Part shown: one piece after another, positions 19,629 through 27,104 of the stretch
How the letters are laid out: every line of letters starts with the position of its first letter
How positions within the stretch are numbered: position 1 is the first letter of the stretch
From: Paractinoplanes toevensis
GTDB lineage: Bacteria > Actinomycetota > Actinomycetes > Mycobacteriales > Micromonosporaceae
Reading direction: 5' to 3'
Assembly: GCF_018332695.1 (NCBI RefSeq)
Contig: NZ_BOQN01000049.1
Coordinates: 1 to 64,000, forward strand
DNA length: 64,000 nt
Notes under the pieces: model-generated
The model's input: the letters and a program-made list of their open reading frames with translations, nothing else
Databases searched by the model: none
What the model was told of the DNA's origin: nothing
Position numbers and translations under genes: made by a program

Positions 19629-20581
19629 CGCAGCGCCCCTTCCTCGATCAGGTGGCAGGCGGCCTGCCCGGTGCCGATCGTCAGCAGCACGGGCGCGTCG
19701 GTGCGGCAGCGGTCGATCGCCGCGGCACAGCGCGGATGGAAGGCACACCCGGCCGGCCGGGCGGACGGTTTGGCCGGCACCCCCGGCACGGTGTCGAGAC
19801 GCTCGGTCAGCGCTCGGTCGACGCGCGGAACAGAGGCCAGAAGCCCTTTGCCGTACGGGTGGGAAGGCCCGGCGAAGAACGCGTCGACGCTGTTCTCCTC
19901 GACCTTGCGGCCCGCGTACATGACCGCGACCCGGTCGGCGAACCCCGCCACGATCCCGAGATCGTGGGTGATCAGCAGGACGGCGATGCCCTCCTCGGCG
20001 GCCAGCTGCTCGATCAACGTGAGCACCTGCTCCTGCACCCGCACGTCGAGCGCGGTCGTCGGCTCGTCGGCGATCAGCACCTTCGGCCGGGTGATCAGTG
20101 CGGCGGCCAGCATCACCCGCTGTTTCATGCCGCCGGAGAACTCGTGCGGGTAGGCGCCCAGGCGCTCGGCGGCCCGCGGCACCCCGAGCCGGTCGAGCAT
20201 CTCGGCGGCCTGCTTCATCGCGGAACGGCGGCCGACGCCACGCAGCCGCAGCGGTTCGGCGACCTGTTCGCCGATGCGTTGCAGCGGGTTGAGCGCGGTG
20301 GTCGGGTCCTGGAACACCATGGCGATCTGGGAACCGCGTACTTTCCGCACTTCTTTCTCGGGCAGGCCGATCAGTTCCTTGCCCTGGAAGAGCACCGAGC
20401 CGCCGACGCTGACCGACGGGTCGAGACGCAGCAGCGCCCGCGCGGTCATCGACTTGCCCGAACCGGATTCGCCGACCAGCGCGACCCGCTCGCCCTTTCG
20501 CAGGTCGAGGTCGAGGCCGTCGACGATGCGCAGACCGCCGACGTCGACGGTGAGGCCGTGGATACGCAGCACGCTGGTCAT
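19622..20581 (-). CDS. Oligopeptide-type ABC transporter ATPase (DppD/OppD-like)
   Basis: A 319-residue ATPase with Walker A LVGESGSGKSM, MVFQDPTTALNPLQRIGEQV, signature EFSGGMKQRVMLAAAL, Walker B VLIADEPTTALDVRVQ and ITHDLGIV. The C-terminus (PAGCAFHPRCAAAIDRC) has the Cys pattern of the oligopeptide ATPase C-terminal domain, which can bind an Fe-S cluster in some relatives. The start overlaps the permease stop by one base. Energises import together with the partner ATPase. Confidence 0.93.
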   Translation of the reverse strand: MTSVLRIHGLTVDVGGLRIVDGLDLDLRKGERVALVGESGSGKSMTARALLRLDPSVSVGGSVLFQGKELIGLPEKEVRKVRGSQIAMVFQDPTTALNPLQRIGEQVAEPLRLRGVGRRSAMKQAAEMLDRLGVPRAAERLGAYPHEFSGGMKQRVMLAAALITRPKVLIADEPTTALDVRVQEQVLTLIEQLAAEEGIAVLLITHDLGIVAGFADRVAVMYAGRKVEENSVDAFFAGPSHPYGKGLLASVPRVDRALTERLDTVPGVPAKPSARPAGCAFHPRCAAAIDRCRTDAPVLLTIGTGQAACHLIEEGALRC

Positions 20582-21426
20582 CAGTCCCCCAGGGTCGGGT
20601 CGAGCCGGACCCGCAGGGCGTCGCCGAACAGGCCGAACACCACCGCGGTCAGGGTGATCGCGAGGCCCGGCACGGTCGCCACCCACCAGGCCGTGGTCAC
20701 GTACTCCCGGCCGTCGGCGACCATCGCGCCCCAGTCGGCGCTGGGCGGCTGGGCGCCGACGCCGAGGAACGACAGCCCGGACATCAGCACGATGACGCCG
20801 GAGACGTCGAGGGCGGCCTGCACGTAGAGGCTGTCCAGCGAGTTGGGCAGCACGTGCCGCAGCATCAGCCGGCCCGGCGGCACCCCGAGCGTCCGGGCGC
20901 TCTCCACATAGGTGCTGGCCATGGTCTCCCGCAGCACCGCGCGGACCAGCCGGGCGAAGGCCGGCCAGAGCGCCACCACCAGCGCGATGATCGTCGAGCG
21001 GAGGCTGGGCCCGAGGGCGGCGGCCACGCCGAGCGCCAGGATCATGCCGGGGATGGAGAGGAAGATGTCGCAGACGCGCATCACCACCTCGTCCACGACC
21101 CGGCCGCCGAGCGCCGCGACCGCGGCGACGACGATGCCGACCACCGCGGCGCCGACGGTGACTACCACCGAGGACAGGACCGTGGTGCGGGCGCCGGCCA
21201 GCAACCGGCTGAGGATGTCCCGCCCGGCCGAGTCGGTGCCGAGCCAGTGCCCGGCGCCCGGTGCGAGCAGCGCCTGGTTGAGGTCGACCTGGTAGGGGTC
21301 GTGCGGCGCGATCCACGGCCCGACCAGCGCGATCAGCACGAAGACCGCGGTGGCCGGGTAGGCGATCCGGTCCAGCAGGGGGATTTTGAAGACCGGCAGG
21401 AAGCGGGGTACGGCGAGGGTCGTCAT
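20581..21426 (-). CDS. Oligopeptide-type ABC permease (DppC/OppC-like)
   Basis: A 281-residue inner-membrane protein with six predicted hydrophobic segments and the EAA loop VESARTLGVPPGRLMLRHVLPN that contacts the ATPases. The N-terminal segment plus GPWIAPHDPYQVDLNQALLA is characteristic of the DppC branch. It overlaps the DppB-like gene by 4 bases. Confidence 0.92.
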   Translation of the reverse strand: MTTLAVPRFLPVFKIPLLDRIAYPATAVFVLIALVGPWIAPHDPYQVDLNQALLAPGAGHWLGTDSAGRDILSRLLAGARTTVLSSVVVTVGAAVVGIVVAAVAALGGRVVDEVVMRVCDIFLSIPGMILALGVAAALGPSLRSTIIALVVALWPAFARLVRAVLRETMASTYVESARTLGVPPGRLMLRHVLPNSLDSLYVQAALDVSGVIVLMSGLSFLGVGAQPPSADWGAMVADGREYVTTAWWVATVPGLAITLTAVVFGLFGDALRVRLDPTLGD

Positions 21427-22430
21427 GAGGCCACCCGGGTGCGCGGGTCCAGCCAGAACTGGACCAGGTCGACGAGGAGGTTGGCGAGAATGAAGACAAG
21501 GCCCAGGACGAGTACGGCACCGAGCACCGCGTAGGTGTCCTGCGAGGTGACCGCGGAGTTCAGGTACGTCCCGACGCCCGGGATGCTGAACACCGCCTCG
21601 ACCAGGAGCGCGGCGCCCATCATCCAGCCGAACTGCATGCCGAGCAGGGTCAGCGTCGGCACCAGCGCGTTGGGCAGCGCGTGCCGCCAGATGATCCGGC
21701 GGTTCGAGGCACCCTTGGCCCGGGCGAAGGCCACGTGATCGGCCTTCAGAGCGCCGACCATCGAGGACCGGATCGCCCGCGCCACCACCGCCAGGAACGG
21801 CGCGGACAACGCGAGTGCGGGCAGCACCAGATGCCGGATCGCGTCGGTGAACCCGGCGACGTTGCCGGCCAGCAGCGCGTCCACCGTGGCCAGGCCGGTG
21901 ACGTGCGGCGACTCCAGGCCGTAGTCGTTGCGGCCGGAGATCGGCAGCCAGCCGAGCCGGGAGCCGATCAGGTACTGCAACATCAGCGCCAGCCAGAAGA
22001 CCGGTACGCCACCGCCCAGCACCATGATCAGTCGGCTCGCGGTGTCGCCCGAGCGGCCCAGGCGCAACGCCGAGAACACGCCGAGCGGCACCGCGATCAG
22101 CACGTTGATCACCATGGTCAGCGCGACCAGTTCCAGGGTCGGCGGCAGCACCGTCGCCAGGTCCGAACTGATCGGCTGGAAGGTGACCACCGACGTGCCG
22201 AGGTCACCGTGCAGCAGGCGCTGGAGATATTCGCCGTACTGGACGACCACGCTGTGGTCCAGTCCCAGGCGCTCGCGGGCCTGCTCGATCTGCTCCGGGG
22301 TGGCCGTGCGACCGGCCGCGATCCGGGCCTCGTCGCCCGGGATCGCCTTGATCATAAAGAAGACCGCGGTGGCCACTCCCCAGATCGTCAGCACGGCCAG
22401 CAGAAGCCGGCGCACGATGAGCCTCAGCAT
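21423..22430 (-). CDS. Oligopeptide-type ABC permease (DppB/OppB-like)
   Basis: A 335-residue protein beginning MLRLIVRRLLLAVLTIWGVA, the standard first helix of DppB proteins, followed by PGDEARI, a periplasmic-type loop (LGLDHSVVVQYGEYLQRLLH), the EAA loop FARAKGASNRRIIWRHALPN and the C-terminal WLDPRTRV. It starts 11 bases after the binding-protein gene. With the DppC-like partner it forms the transmembrane channel. Confidence 0.93.
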   Translation of the reverse strand: MLRLIVRRLLLAVLTIWGVATAVFFMIKAIPGDEARIAAGRTATPEQIEQARERLGLDHSVVVQYGEYLQRLLHGDLGTSVVTFQPISSDLATVLPPTLELVALTMVINVLIAVPLGVFSALRLGRSGDTASRLIMVLGGGVPVFWLALMLQYLIGSRLGWLPISGRNDYGLESPHVTGLATVDALLAGNVAGFTDAIRHLVLPALALSAPFLAVVARAIRSSMVGALKADHVAFARAKGASNRRIIWRHALPNALVPTLTLLGMQFGWMMGAALLVEAVFSIPGVGTYLNSAVTSQDTYAVLGAVLVLGLVFILANLLVDLVQFWLDPRTRVAS

Positions 22431-22441
22431 GTCCGCACCCC

Positions 22442-23998
22442 CTACTGGAAGTGCAGGGCGGTGGTGTCGAGCAGCGTGTGCGTCGGCGCATACGCGAACC
22501 CGGTCACGGTGGACTTCGAGACGTAGATGTACTTGGAGTTGACCATGTCCATCGCGACCGCGTCGTTGTCGACGATGGTCTGCACCTGCTTGGCGTACTC
22601 GCAGCTTTGCTCGGGCGAGGTGGCCTTGGTCGCCTTGTCGAGCAGATCGTCCACGGTGGCGTTGGAGTACTGCCCGTAGTTGGATCCGGTGCCGATGAAC
22701 TTCGAGTCGTAGACCCGGTAGAGCATCGACGCGGCGTCCGGGTAGAGCGGGAAGTCCCAGACCAGACCTAGGGCCGGCGCGGTCTTGGGGTCGGACACGG
22801 CCTTGACGAACTCGGGGTAGGTGACCGACTTGAGGGTCAGCGTCACGCCGATGTCCCGCAGGTTCGACTGCAGCAGCGTCGCGGCCTTGTTGTGCTCCGG
22901 AATGACCGACTGGTAGTACATCGTCAGCTTGAGGTTGCTCGCCCCGGCCGTGGCCAGCAGCTTCTTGGCCTCGGCCACGTTCTGGGCGCTCCTGGCCAGA
23001 ACCGGCCGGCAGGTCAGCGAGTTCGGCAGCACACCGTCGGCGACCGAACCCTGCCCGGCCAGGATGTTCTTGACGTGACCGTCGTAGTCGTAGGCCAGCC
23101 GGATCGCCTTGCGTACCCGTACATCGGCGGTCGGGCCTTGGGAAGTGTTGAAGAACGTGTAGAGCTGGAGTGGACCCTTGACGTCGGTCAGGGTGTAGCC
23201 GGCTGCCTTCTCGAAGCTCGCCCGGTCGGTCGGCACCAGCCCGTACGCCACGTCGATGTTGCCCTGCCGCAGCTCGTCGCGCAGCGTGGCGCTCTCGGTG
23301 ATGTACCGGTAGACCATGGTCGCCGGCCGGCCGCCGTCACCACCCCAGTACTTGTCGAAGCGGGTGAACTTCGCCTGCTGGTTGGGGCGGTAGTCGGCCA
23401 GCGCGTAGGCGCCGCTGCCGGCGTCGTGGGTGGCCAGCCAGGTCTGCCCGTCGTCGGTGCCGGCGTTCTTCTCGACCAGCGCCGCGTTGACGATGTAGAT
23501 CCGGCTGAGCGCGCCGAGGAAGCCGGCGTTGGCCCGCTTCAGGGTGACCGTGACGTGGGTGTCGTCGGTGGCCGTGGACCCCTGGTAGTCGGCGATCACG
23601 GTCGCGATGCCGAGGTTGAGTTTCCGGACCCGGTCGAGGGTGAAGACGACGTCGGCCGCGGTGACCGGGGTGCCGTCGTGGAAGGTCGCGCCGCTGCGGA
23701 GGGTGAAGGTGAGCGACGTGGCGTCCGGCGCCACTGTCCACTCCGTCGCCAGCTTGGGGATCAGCTTGTCGCTGCTGTCGTAGGTGTACAGCGGATCGTA
23801 GGCGGCGACGCTGGTCAGGTCGGTCTGTACGTCCGACGAGAGCAGCGGGTCCAGGGTCTGCGGGTTGGCGCCGGTCCCGATGATCAAAGTGTCGGCGCGA
23901 CCGGTGGCCGCGGCATCGTTGGCGGAGGAACTGCAGGCGGCCGTGGCCAGCGCCAGTGCGGCCGCCGTGGTGGCGGCGGCAGTGGTCCGGATCTTCAT
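22442..23998 (-). CDS. Substrate-binding lipoprotein of the oligopeptide-type transporter
   Basis: A 518-residue family 5 solute-binding protein. The N-terminus is a lipoprotein signal with lipobox LATAAC (Cys22), then a Ser/Ala linker. SBP_bac_5 hallmarks follow: DPLYTYDSSDKLIPKLATEW, FTLRSGATFHDGTPVTAADV, and RVRKAIRLAYDYDGHVKNIL. The family binds peptides, glycosides, opines, nickel and other ligands, so the ligand cannot be read from it. First gene of a ten-gene minus-strand operon, divergent from the GntR regulator; candidate operators lie 27 and 128 bases upstream of its start. Confidence 0.93.
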   Translation of the reverse strand: MKIRTTAAATTAAALALATAACSSSANDAAATGRADTLIIGTGANPQTLDPLLSSDVQTDLTSVAAYDPLYTYDSSDKLIPKLATEWTVAPDATSLTFTLRSGATFHDGTPVTAADVVFTLDRVRKLNLGIATVIADYQGSTATDDTHVTVTLKRANAGFLGALSRIYIVNAALVEKNAGTDDGQTWLATHDAGSGAYALADYRPNQQAKFTRFDKYWGGDGGRPATMVYRYITESATLRDELRQGNIDVAYGLVPTDRASFEKAAGYTLTDVKGPLQLYTFFNTSQGPTADVRVRKAIRLAYDYDGHVKNILAGQGSVADGVLPNSLTCRPVLARSAQNVAEAKKLLATAGASNLKLTMYYQSVIPEHNKAATLLQSNLRDIGVTLTLKSVTYPEFVKAVSDPKTAPALGLVWDFPLYPDAASMLYRVYDSKFIGTGSNYGQYSNATVDDLLDKATKATSPEQSCEYAKQVQTIVDNDAVAMDMVNSKYIYVSKSTVTGFAYAPTHTLLDTTALHFQ

Positions 23999-24024
23999 GG
24001 TGTCTCCGGGGGTTCAGGGCTGCG

Positions 24025-24039
24025 TCTTGGTATACAAGA
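24025..24039. promoter_or_regulatory. Candidate GntR/FCD operator 1
   Basis: TCTTGGTATACAAGA: perfect 5-base arms TCTTG/CAAGA around GTATA. The core TTG-N5-CAA recurs at 24127-24137. FCD-type GntR regulators commonly bind short TTG...CAA palindromes. It lies just upstream of the transporter operon, placing it to repress that operon. Confidence 0.6.
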
Positions 24040-24125
24040 TGCCAGTCACCGTGAGTCGCTCCGGGGACGGTTACGTAACAGCTCTGTTAGCTGGGCGGAC
24101 ATCTTCGGGCGTTCCCGCACGGAAT

Positions 24126-24138
24126 TTTGTATTCCAAA
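24126..24138. promoter_or_regulatory. Candidate GntR/FCD operator 2
   Basis: TTTGTATTCCAAA, with arms TTTG/CAAA and the same TTG-N5-CAA core as the site at 24025. It lies 22-43 bases before the possible starts of the GntR gene, suggesting autoregulation. Confidence 0.55.
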
Positions 24139-24168
24139 TTCTTCCGTCGCTCTGATCTAATGAGGGCC

Positions 24169-24834
24169 ATGACAATCGGTACGACCGACCGGTCGCTCTC
24201 TACGCAGGTCTACGAATTTCTGCGGGAGCGCATCATCTCCGGCGAGCTCGAGCCGGGCCGGCGACTGGTCGAGCGGGAGATCTGCGAGCAGCTCAACGTC
24301 TCCCGCATCCCGCTGCGCGAAGCCCTGCCCCAGCTCGAGGCCGACGGTTTCATCCGCACCATGCCGCGTCGCGGCGCCATGGTCACCCAGCTGACCCTGC
24401 GCGACATCGAGGAGCTCTTCGACGTGCGCGAGAGCCTCGAGGTGCTGGCCGCCCGGCTGGCCGCCGCCAACCCCGACCCGATCGCCCTGGCCGGTCTGGA
24501 GACCCGCATCTCCGCCGCCCGGTCGGCACTGGACCGCGGCTCCGACCACGAGGCCGCCGCCGCGAATGTCGCCTTTCACGACGACGTCCTCGCGATGTCC
24601 CGCAACCGCCTGCTGCACGGGTTGATGCAGCCGCTCAACGGCCGCATGCAGTGGCTGTTCCGGATGACCGCCGACCGCGACATCCGGGTGCAGTGCGCCG
24701 AGCACGAGGGCCTGTACGCCGCGATCCGCGACGGCAACGTCGAGCTGGCCGCCTCGCTGGCGTTCGCCCACGTGGCCGGCGGCCGCCAGCCGTCCCTGGC
24801 CCTGCTGGCCGACGTCCTGCCCGCCGACCGTTAA
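24169..24834 (+). CDS. GntR-family regulator with FCD ligand domain
   Basis: A 221-residue protein (224 if the ATG at 24160 is used). The winged helix spans residues ~8-75: TQVYEFLRERIISGELEPG and VSRIPLREALPQLEADGFI. The FCD all-helical domain follows, with DVRESLEVLAARLAA, a metal-type His in NVAFHDDVLAMSRN and AEHEGLYAAIRDGN. Family members respond to carboxylic acids or sugar acids. It is divergent from the transporter/catabolic operon with two matching palindromes between them, so it most likely represses that operon. Neither start has an ideal ribosome-binding site; the upstream ATG could be leaderless. Confidence 0.9.
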   Translation: MTIGTTDRSLSTQVYEFLRERIISGELEPGRRLVEREICEQLNVSRIPLREALPQLEADGFIRTMPRRGAMVTQLTLRDIEELFDVRESLEVLAARLAAANPDPIALAGLETRISAARSALDRGSDHEAAAANVAFHDDVLAMSRNRLLHGLMQPLNGRMQWLFRMTADRDIRVQCAEHEGLYAAIRDGNVELAASLAFAHVAGGRQPSLALLADVLPADR

Positions 24835-24907
24835 CGGCCGTTCGGGTGAGGGTTGCGGCAAGTTGATCGTCGTACCCTCTTGATCGGCCCAGAGGCGGAA
24901 GGACCCC

Positions 24908-25597
24908 ATGGCTGTGAAAGATCGCCGGGCGTGGTCCGGCTGGGTCGGCGAAATGTCCACGCGGTACCTCTGGCGGCCGCGGCACAGCCGGGACGCGGAT
25001 TCCCCGGCGGTCAACTGGCTCGGGGTCGCGGTTCTCGGCGTCGTGCTGTTGGGGATCGGTGCGGCGCTGTTCGCCGGTTTCCGCGGCGGTGACGACTCCC
25101 CGGCGGCCCCGGTCACCCTGCCCACACTCTCGGTGGTCGTGCCGGGCGACTATCCCTCGGTTCCGGTCTCCCTACTTCCGGCGCCCTCTCCGTCACCGTC
25201 CACGTCGTTCCCGTCGATCGTGGTGCACACGACCCACCCACCGGCGACCACATCGAAACCGGCCCCCGTGTGGGCGGAGAAGGTCATCGAGAGCACCAGC
25301 GTCCTCACCACCGGCCAGAGCTGGTCCACCAACCGCCTGAAGCTGACGGTGACCACGGCCGGCGACCTGGTGCTGCAGGACCAGGGCCGGACCGTCTGGC
25401 AGACCAGCACGAAAACCGGCGTGAAACTGGTCATGCAGAACGACGGCCACCTCGTCCTCTACGACGCGGGCAACGGCACGGTGTTCAGCAGCGGCACCGC
25501 CGGCAACCCCGGCGCGGTCCTGATCCTGCGGGCCGACGGCAACATGGTCATCTCCCGGAACGACCGCATTCTCTTCCAGACCGGCACCGCCGACTAG
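24908..25597 (+). CDS. Membrane-anchored bulb-type mannose-lectin domain protein
   Basis: A 229-residue protein with a basic cytoplasmic N-terminus, one membrane helix at ~35-58, a Pro/Ser/Thr-rich extracellular stalk (~65-120) and a C-terminal B-lectin beta-prism domain. The lectin repeats are recognisable as VLQDQGRTVWQT, MQNDGHLVLYD and LRADGNMVISRND, variants of the Q.D.N.V.Y mannose-binding motif; the first and third are imperfect. The ATG follows GGAAGGA. Likely displayed on the cell surface, binding glycans. No operon partner is evident. Confidence 0.85.
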   Translation: MAVKDRRAWSGWVGEMSTRYLWRPRHSRDADSPAVNWLGVAVLGVVLLGIGAALFAGFRGGDDSPAAPVTLPTLSVVVPGDYPSVPVSLLPAPSPSPSTSFPSIVVHTTHPPATTSKPAPVWAEKVIESTSVLTTGQSWSTNRLKLTVTTAGDLVLQDQGRTVWQTSTKTGVKLVMQNDGHLVLYDAGNGTVFSSGTAGNPGAVLILRADGNMVISRNDRILFQTGTAD

Positions 25598-25902
25598 CTT
25601 TTTGAGGCCAGGTCGCGAGAATCAAACCCTTTCCGGTACGGGAGACTCGTGCCGGCCGGCGGGTCGGGTTTGCGAGGTTGGGCCGGGCCCGCCCGCAGCG
25701 GGGGCGCGGAGGGTGAGTGGCACCTGCCGGGACCGCGTGCCACGGGAGTTAGCCGGCGCGTACCGAAAGATCTTCCGCGCGGAAGTGTTCCGCCCTCCGT
25801 TTGGAGGCAGCCTGGGCCGGCGACCCGTTCCTTCTGGATTGGCGGGACCCCGACCCGAAAGATCTCTGGAACCGCTTCGGCGCGCTCCGGCTGCCCTCGG
25901 AG

Positions 25903-26254
25903 GAGACGCTGCCGGTCGCCCTTGCCGTACGCGTAGGCGAGCAGCGGCAGCACACCCAGCGTCACCCCCAGGAACTCCGGCACCTGCGCGATGCGGACCG
26001 CGACGCCCATGGCGGCGAGCGGACCCGTCGCCGTAGGCGGCCACGAGGTTGTTGAGCACCAGGGCGGTGACGATCAGGAAGGCGGCCTGGAGCAGTTCGC
26101 CGACGCCGAAGACCAGCCGGACGATGGCGGGCCGGAGGGTGAACCAGCGGGGTGCGAGGCTCACGTGCTCACTGTTGCGGTGCAGCCAGACGGCGAAGTA
26201 GGCGACCACGCCGAGGTTCGCCAGGCCCATCGACAGCGCCACCCCGGCGACGCT
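25903..26254 (-). pseudogene. Relic of a MATE-family efflux transporter
   Basis: On the minus strand, one frame reads MGLANLGVVAYFAVWLHRNS then LVFGVGELLQAAFLIVTALV and LNNLVAAYGDG. Near 26032 the homology jumps to a second frame (GPLAAMGVAVRIAQVPEFLG then LPLLAYAYGKGDRQRL). Removing one base restores a continuous MATE (NorM-like) mid-section of ~115 residues. Both termini are missing. The fragment abuts a TetR-like tail on the other strand at 26259. It is a truncated, frameshifted remnant with no intact copy in the window. Nothing clear is seen between 25600 and 25900. Confidence 0.6.
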
Positions 26255-26258
26255 CACT

Positions 26259-26360
26259 GCCGTGGCCGGCGAGTTCGTGGCCGGCCAGTTCACCGCCCGA
26301 ATCGAACTGGGTCTCGACGCCATCCTCGATCGCCTGGTCAGCGAGGGGACCAACGACTAG
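26259..26360 (+). pseudogene. Possible C-terminal relic of a TetR-family regulator
   Basis: A short open stretch reads AVAGEFVAGQFTARIELGLD followed by AILDRLVSEGTND and a stop. The F..RIE.GLD.ILD.L pattern is typical of the last helix of TetR proteins. No DNA-binding domain precedes it; the neighbouring sequence is the MATE relic on the other strand. Interpreted as what remains of a TetR/MATE pair. Confidence 0.4.
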
Positions 26361-26992
26361 CGCAGGGCGTTCCGGACTGCCGGGTCGGACGGCGAGGACA
26401 CCGCCGGAGGCCGGTCGCGCACCGCGTCCCAGGCCGCCTTTCCGCTGGCCAGGTAGTCGCGGAGGGATTTCGAGGTGCGCAGCGCCCACGAGCAGTGGCA
26501 CGGTGCGACCACGCCGTCGGCGTCGATGTCCAGGTGGCGGCAGAGCGTCACGGCCCGGTCGACGTGGTACGACTGCGTTACCACCAGCGCGCGCTTCACC
26601 CCGTAGACGTCGCGGGCCCGGATGCACGTGTCGTAGGTGTCCAGGCCGTACGGGTCACCGACGATCCGATCGGCCGGCACGCCCAGTGACACCAGATAGG
26701 CGGTCATCGCGGCCGGCTCGTCGCCGGAGTCGCCGCTGCCGTCACCGGAGACCAGCAGCACCCGGGCCGTCCCGCTGCTGATCAGGTCGGCCGCGGCTTC
26801 CAGCCGGCCCTTCAGCCGGGGCGACGGCTGGCCGTTCACCACCTCGGTGCCCAGCACGATCGCGACATCCGCGGCGGGCGCGTCGCTCACCGCGTACACC
26901 TGTCCTCTCGCGGACAGCGACGTCCACGCCCAGGGTGAGCTGACGGCGATGACCGCGGCGACCGCCGCGACGGCCACTCGTTTGATCTTCAT
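26357..26992 (-). CDS. YdcF/SanA-like (DUF218) membrane protein
   Basis: A 211-residue protein starting MKIKR with one N-terminal membrane helix (residues ~5-25), followed by a DUF218 domain: ADVAIVLGTEVVNGQPSPRL, VLLVSGDGSGDSGDEPAAM, GVPADRIVGDPYGLDTYDTC and ALVVTQSYHVDRAVTLCRHL. SanA-type proteins are linked to envelope integrity and vancomycin exclusion in enterobacteria; the biochemical role is unsettled. The start has no strong ribosome-binding site, and a longer N-terminus up to 27118 is possible but would overlap the opposite gene. The stop overlaps the TetR-like relic by 4 bases. Confidence 0.85.
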   Translation of the reverse strand: MKIKRVAVAAVAAVIAVSSPWAWTSLSARGQVYAVSDAPAADVAIVLGTEVVNGQPSPRLKGRLEAAADLISSGTARVLLVSGDGSGDSGDEPAAMTAYLVSLGVPADRIVGDPYGLDTYDTCIRARDVYGVKRALVVTQSYHVDRAVTLCRHLDIDADGVVAPCHCSWALRTSKSLRDYLASGKAAWDAVRDRPPAVSSPSDPAVRNALR

Positions 26993-27104
26993 GGCCCGCG
27001 TGAGCTTAGCTACCCCATGCGAGGGCAAGAGGATGGCCTTCAATCCGGCCAAGGGCGGCGGCGGGGCGGTCGGATGGGATATACATCGATGCCATGGGGG
27101 AACG

